DNA of 31,123 nucleotides from Tieghemiomyces parasiticus (Eukaryota > Kickxellomycota > Dimargaritomycetes > Dimargaritales > Dimargaritaceae): NCBI GenBank assembly GCA_027575765.1, contig JANBPT010000551.1, forward strand, positions 1 through 31,123, written 5' to 3'. Within the stretch, counting starts at the first letter, position 1. Each line of letters begins with the position of its first letter. Positions 29,866 through 31,123 of the stretch are shown here, piece by piece. Under the pieces are notes generated by a model. The model was not told the DNA's origin. It made no database searches and worked only from the letters and a program-made list of their open reading frames with translations. Made by a program: the position numbers and the translations under genes.

Positions 29866-30812
29866 TGGCCGTCAATTCGGGCCAGCGGTCTCCTCTCGTA
29901 GCGCCAGGTGAAGCTGCGGGAGTACTGGCCTTTCGGCGTCGAATTCTTCAGCAGCAGTGCGTGGTGCAGCAAAATAGGCGGTCGATCGGGCGCTAGGATT
30001 ACTACCATACGCAGAGCGTTGGGGAAGGAGACCAAAGTTGTATCACCCAAACTCTGATGTAGGGCTTATAGGATATAACGCGTCAGAAGAGACCACCGGT
30101 CAATAAGGTGGTGGAACAGGACGTTTCAGCGGGGCATTTACTTGCGCGGACCCGGTGCTCGACTACTGTAGTCTTACACGTGCGGCATTAGGAGAGCGCC
30201 CTCGGGTTATCATTTCTGACAGCTATCTACTTGATCTACCACCATTTAAAGCATCAACACTTTAAACCATGTTTTTTTATCACTACTTACATGGGCTACC
30301 ATGACTGTAAAAGAACGTATGTGACGGGAAGAAACTGGCCAGTCAGCATCTATTGCCAAAGGTTGTGATAGCAGGCAACCAAAATGCGGCATGGGTAAAT
30401 ATAGTGGTCCTTTAGTGGGTATACTAAATAAACGTCATGTTTGGGTGGTTGGGTACGTTCGTTTGCAAATTTAAAGGGACCCTGGCCACAGACAGATCTT
30501 TTATATCCACTCTGGCCTTGGCTTAACAGATGACGTTGGAATGATAGCCACAATGCAATATATCATACAATAGCATAAACGAAAACATAGTGTGTAAAAG
30601 ATGAACGAACCGCAAGCACGATATCATAGAAAAGGCTATGTCGGTATCCAAAAGCCGGCATTCCGCAGAACACTGCAGGCCATCGCGACGTCACACAGGA
30701 ACAAGCACCGCCTTCTCAACACCTACGATTGGCCAGGGCAACCATACTAGGAACCCTTCATGACTAACTACTAAGATCCCGGAAAGACCCAATCCCTCAC
30801 ACATTTCCCGGC

Positions 30813-30820
30813 TATATAAG
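30813..30820 (+). promoter_or_regulatory. TATA box (TATATAAG), plus strand
   Basis: GGCTATATAAGCCC is a near-ideal TATA element. CT-rich leader-like sequence follows (ATCTTTATCTTACGTTTCTC...). The dependent gene would lie at or beyond the window edge. Confidence 0.5.
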
Positions 30821-30996
30821 CCCGCAAACTTAACTACTGATATCTTTATCTTACGTTTCTCTATCTTTCACTCATCACTATAAACCACCCCTTGGGGATC
30901 TCACCTACCACACAGACCGTCGTTAATCAAAAGGTCGCCACCGGACATAGTACTACCGTACTTGGGCTCCAGCCTCCTTGAGCTTGCTCGTTTAGA

Positions 30997-31123
30997 ATGG
31001 GGCCGTTTCGCGGAGGGGGGGGGAGCAGGGCCCTATCTGTTCATCATGACTGGTCTGGTGCCATTTCAGGGGGTCACGGACAGCCAAGGACCACCATACT
31101 CTCGGGCTTGAAAACTATTTGCC
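30997..31123 (+). CDS. Possible 5' end of a gene truncated by the window edge
   Basis: The first ATG after the TATA box opens a frame that stays open for 42 codons to the window end (starts MGPFRGGGG, later HHDWSGAISGG). It has no signal peptide and no recognisable motif. The nine-G run makes the frame sensitive to a base error. A second ATG at about 31046 in another frame stops early. Weak call. Confidence 0.2.
   Translation, partial: MGPFRGGGGSRALSVHHDWSGAISGGHGQPRTTILSGLKTIC

Larger units (their letters stand above)
29754..31123. other. Right-end intergenic region; no firm gene
   Basis: The left part is the promoter of the 28453-29753 gene. From about 30050 to 30780 nothing coding is seen. 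A plus-strand TATA box at 30813 and a weak partial frame at 30997 suggest a gene that begins at the edge. Confidence 0.5.

Noticed and set aside
1..31123. CRISPR arrays, insertion sequences, transposon ends, origins
   Set aside because: No spaced direct repeats, transposase-like frames or long terminal repeats were seen by eye. The genes are eukaryotic.

Overview
The window reads as nuclear DNA of a fungus. The genes carry many spliceosomal introns (about 110-290 nt in the models below, with GTAAGT/GTAGGT donors). The conserved genes are eukaryotic: Ars2/SERRATE, a Dpb3/CHRAC-type histone-fold protein, cyclin C, the mitochondrial twin-CX9C protein Cox23 and the U1 snRNP protein LUC7. The mix of animal-like Ars2 features, dense introns and many small secreted proteins suggests an early-diverging filamentous lineage (zoopagomycete-like). 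That placement is inference and cannot be settled from the sequence alone.

Layout. (1) 1-72: the 3' part of a tRNA-Leu(AAG) cut by the window edge, with its Pol III T-run. (2) 0.65-11.8 kb, a housekeeping block: intronless ARS2 (-), four-exon DPB3/CHRAC1-like (-), eight-exon cyclin C (+, divergent from the former), two-exon COX23 (+) and four-exon LUC7 (-). Three of these act in nuclear gene expression: RNA fate and cap-binding-complex effector (ARS2), Mediator kinase module (cyclin C) and 5' splice-site choice (LUC7). I see no operon-like relation between them. (3) 12.6-29.8 kb, an accessory-looking block in which every supported gene has an N-terminal signal sequence. It holds two paralogous 83-aa precursors with a conserved leader, a dibasic site and diverged mature parts; a secreted double-psi beta-barrel (RlpA/expansin-like) protein; a 214-aa secreted unknown; a secreted protein interrupted by one in-frame UAA; a seven-transmembrane receptor-like protein that probably carries a signal peptide and short ectodomain on upstream exons; and a protein combining a signal peptide, a nuclear-localisation-like basic stretch and an F-box-like segment. 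Intergenic gaps here are long (about 1-2.4 kb). (4) 29.8-31.1 kb: mostly no gene, with a clear TATA box and a weak partial ORF running off the right edge.

All exon-intron models were built by hand from reading frame, splice dinucleotides and phase, plus family alignment where the family is known. Exon phases close exactly for every multi-exon gene listed. No similarity search was run. The most interesting items are the leader-conserved/mature-diverged peptide pair, the in-frame UAA, the signal peptide plus F-box-like protein, and the signal peptide-ectodomain-7TM-long-tail gene.
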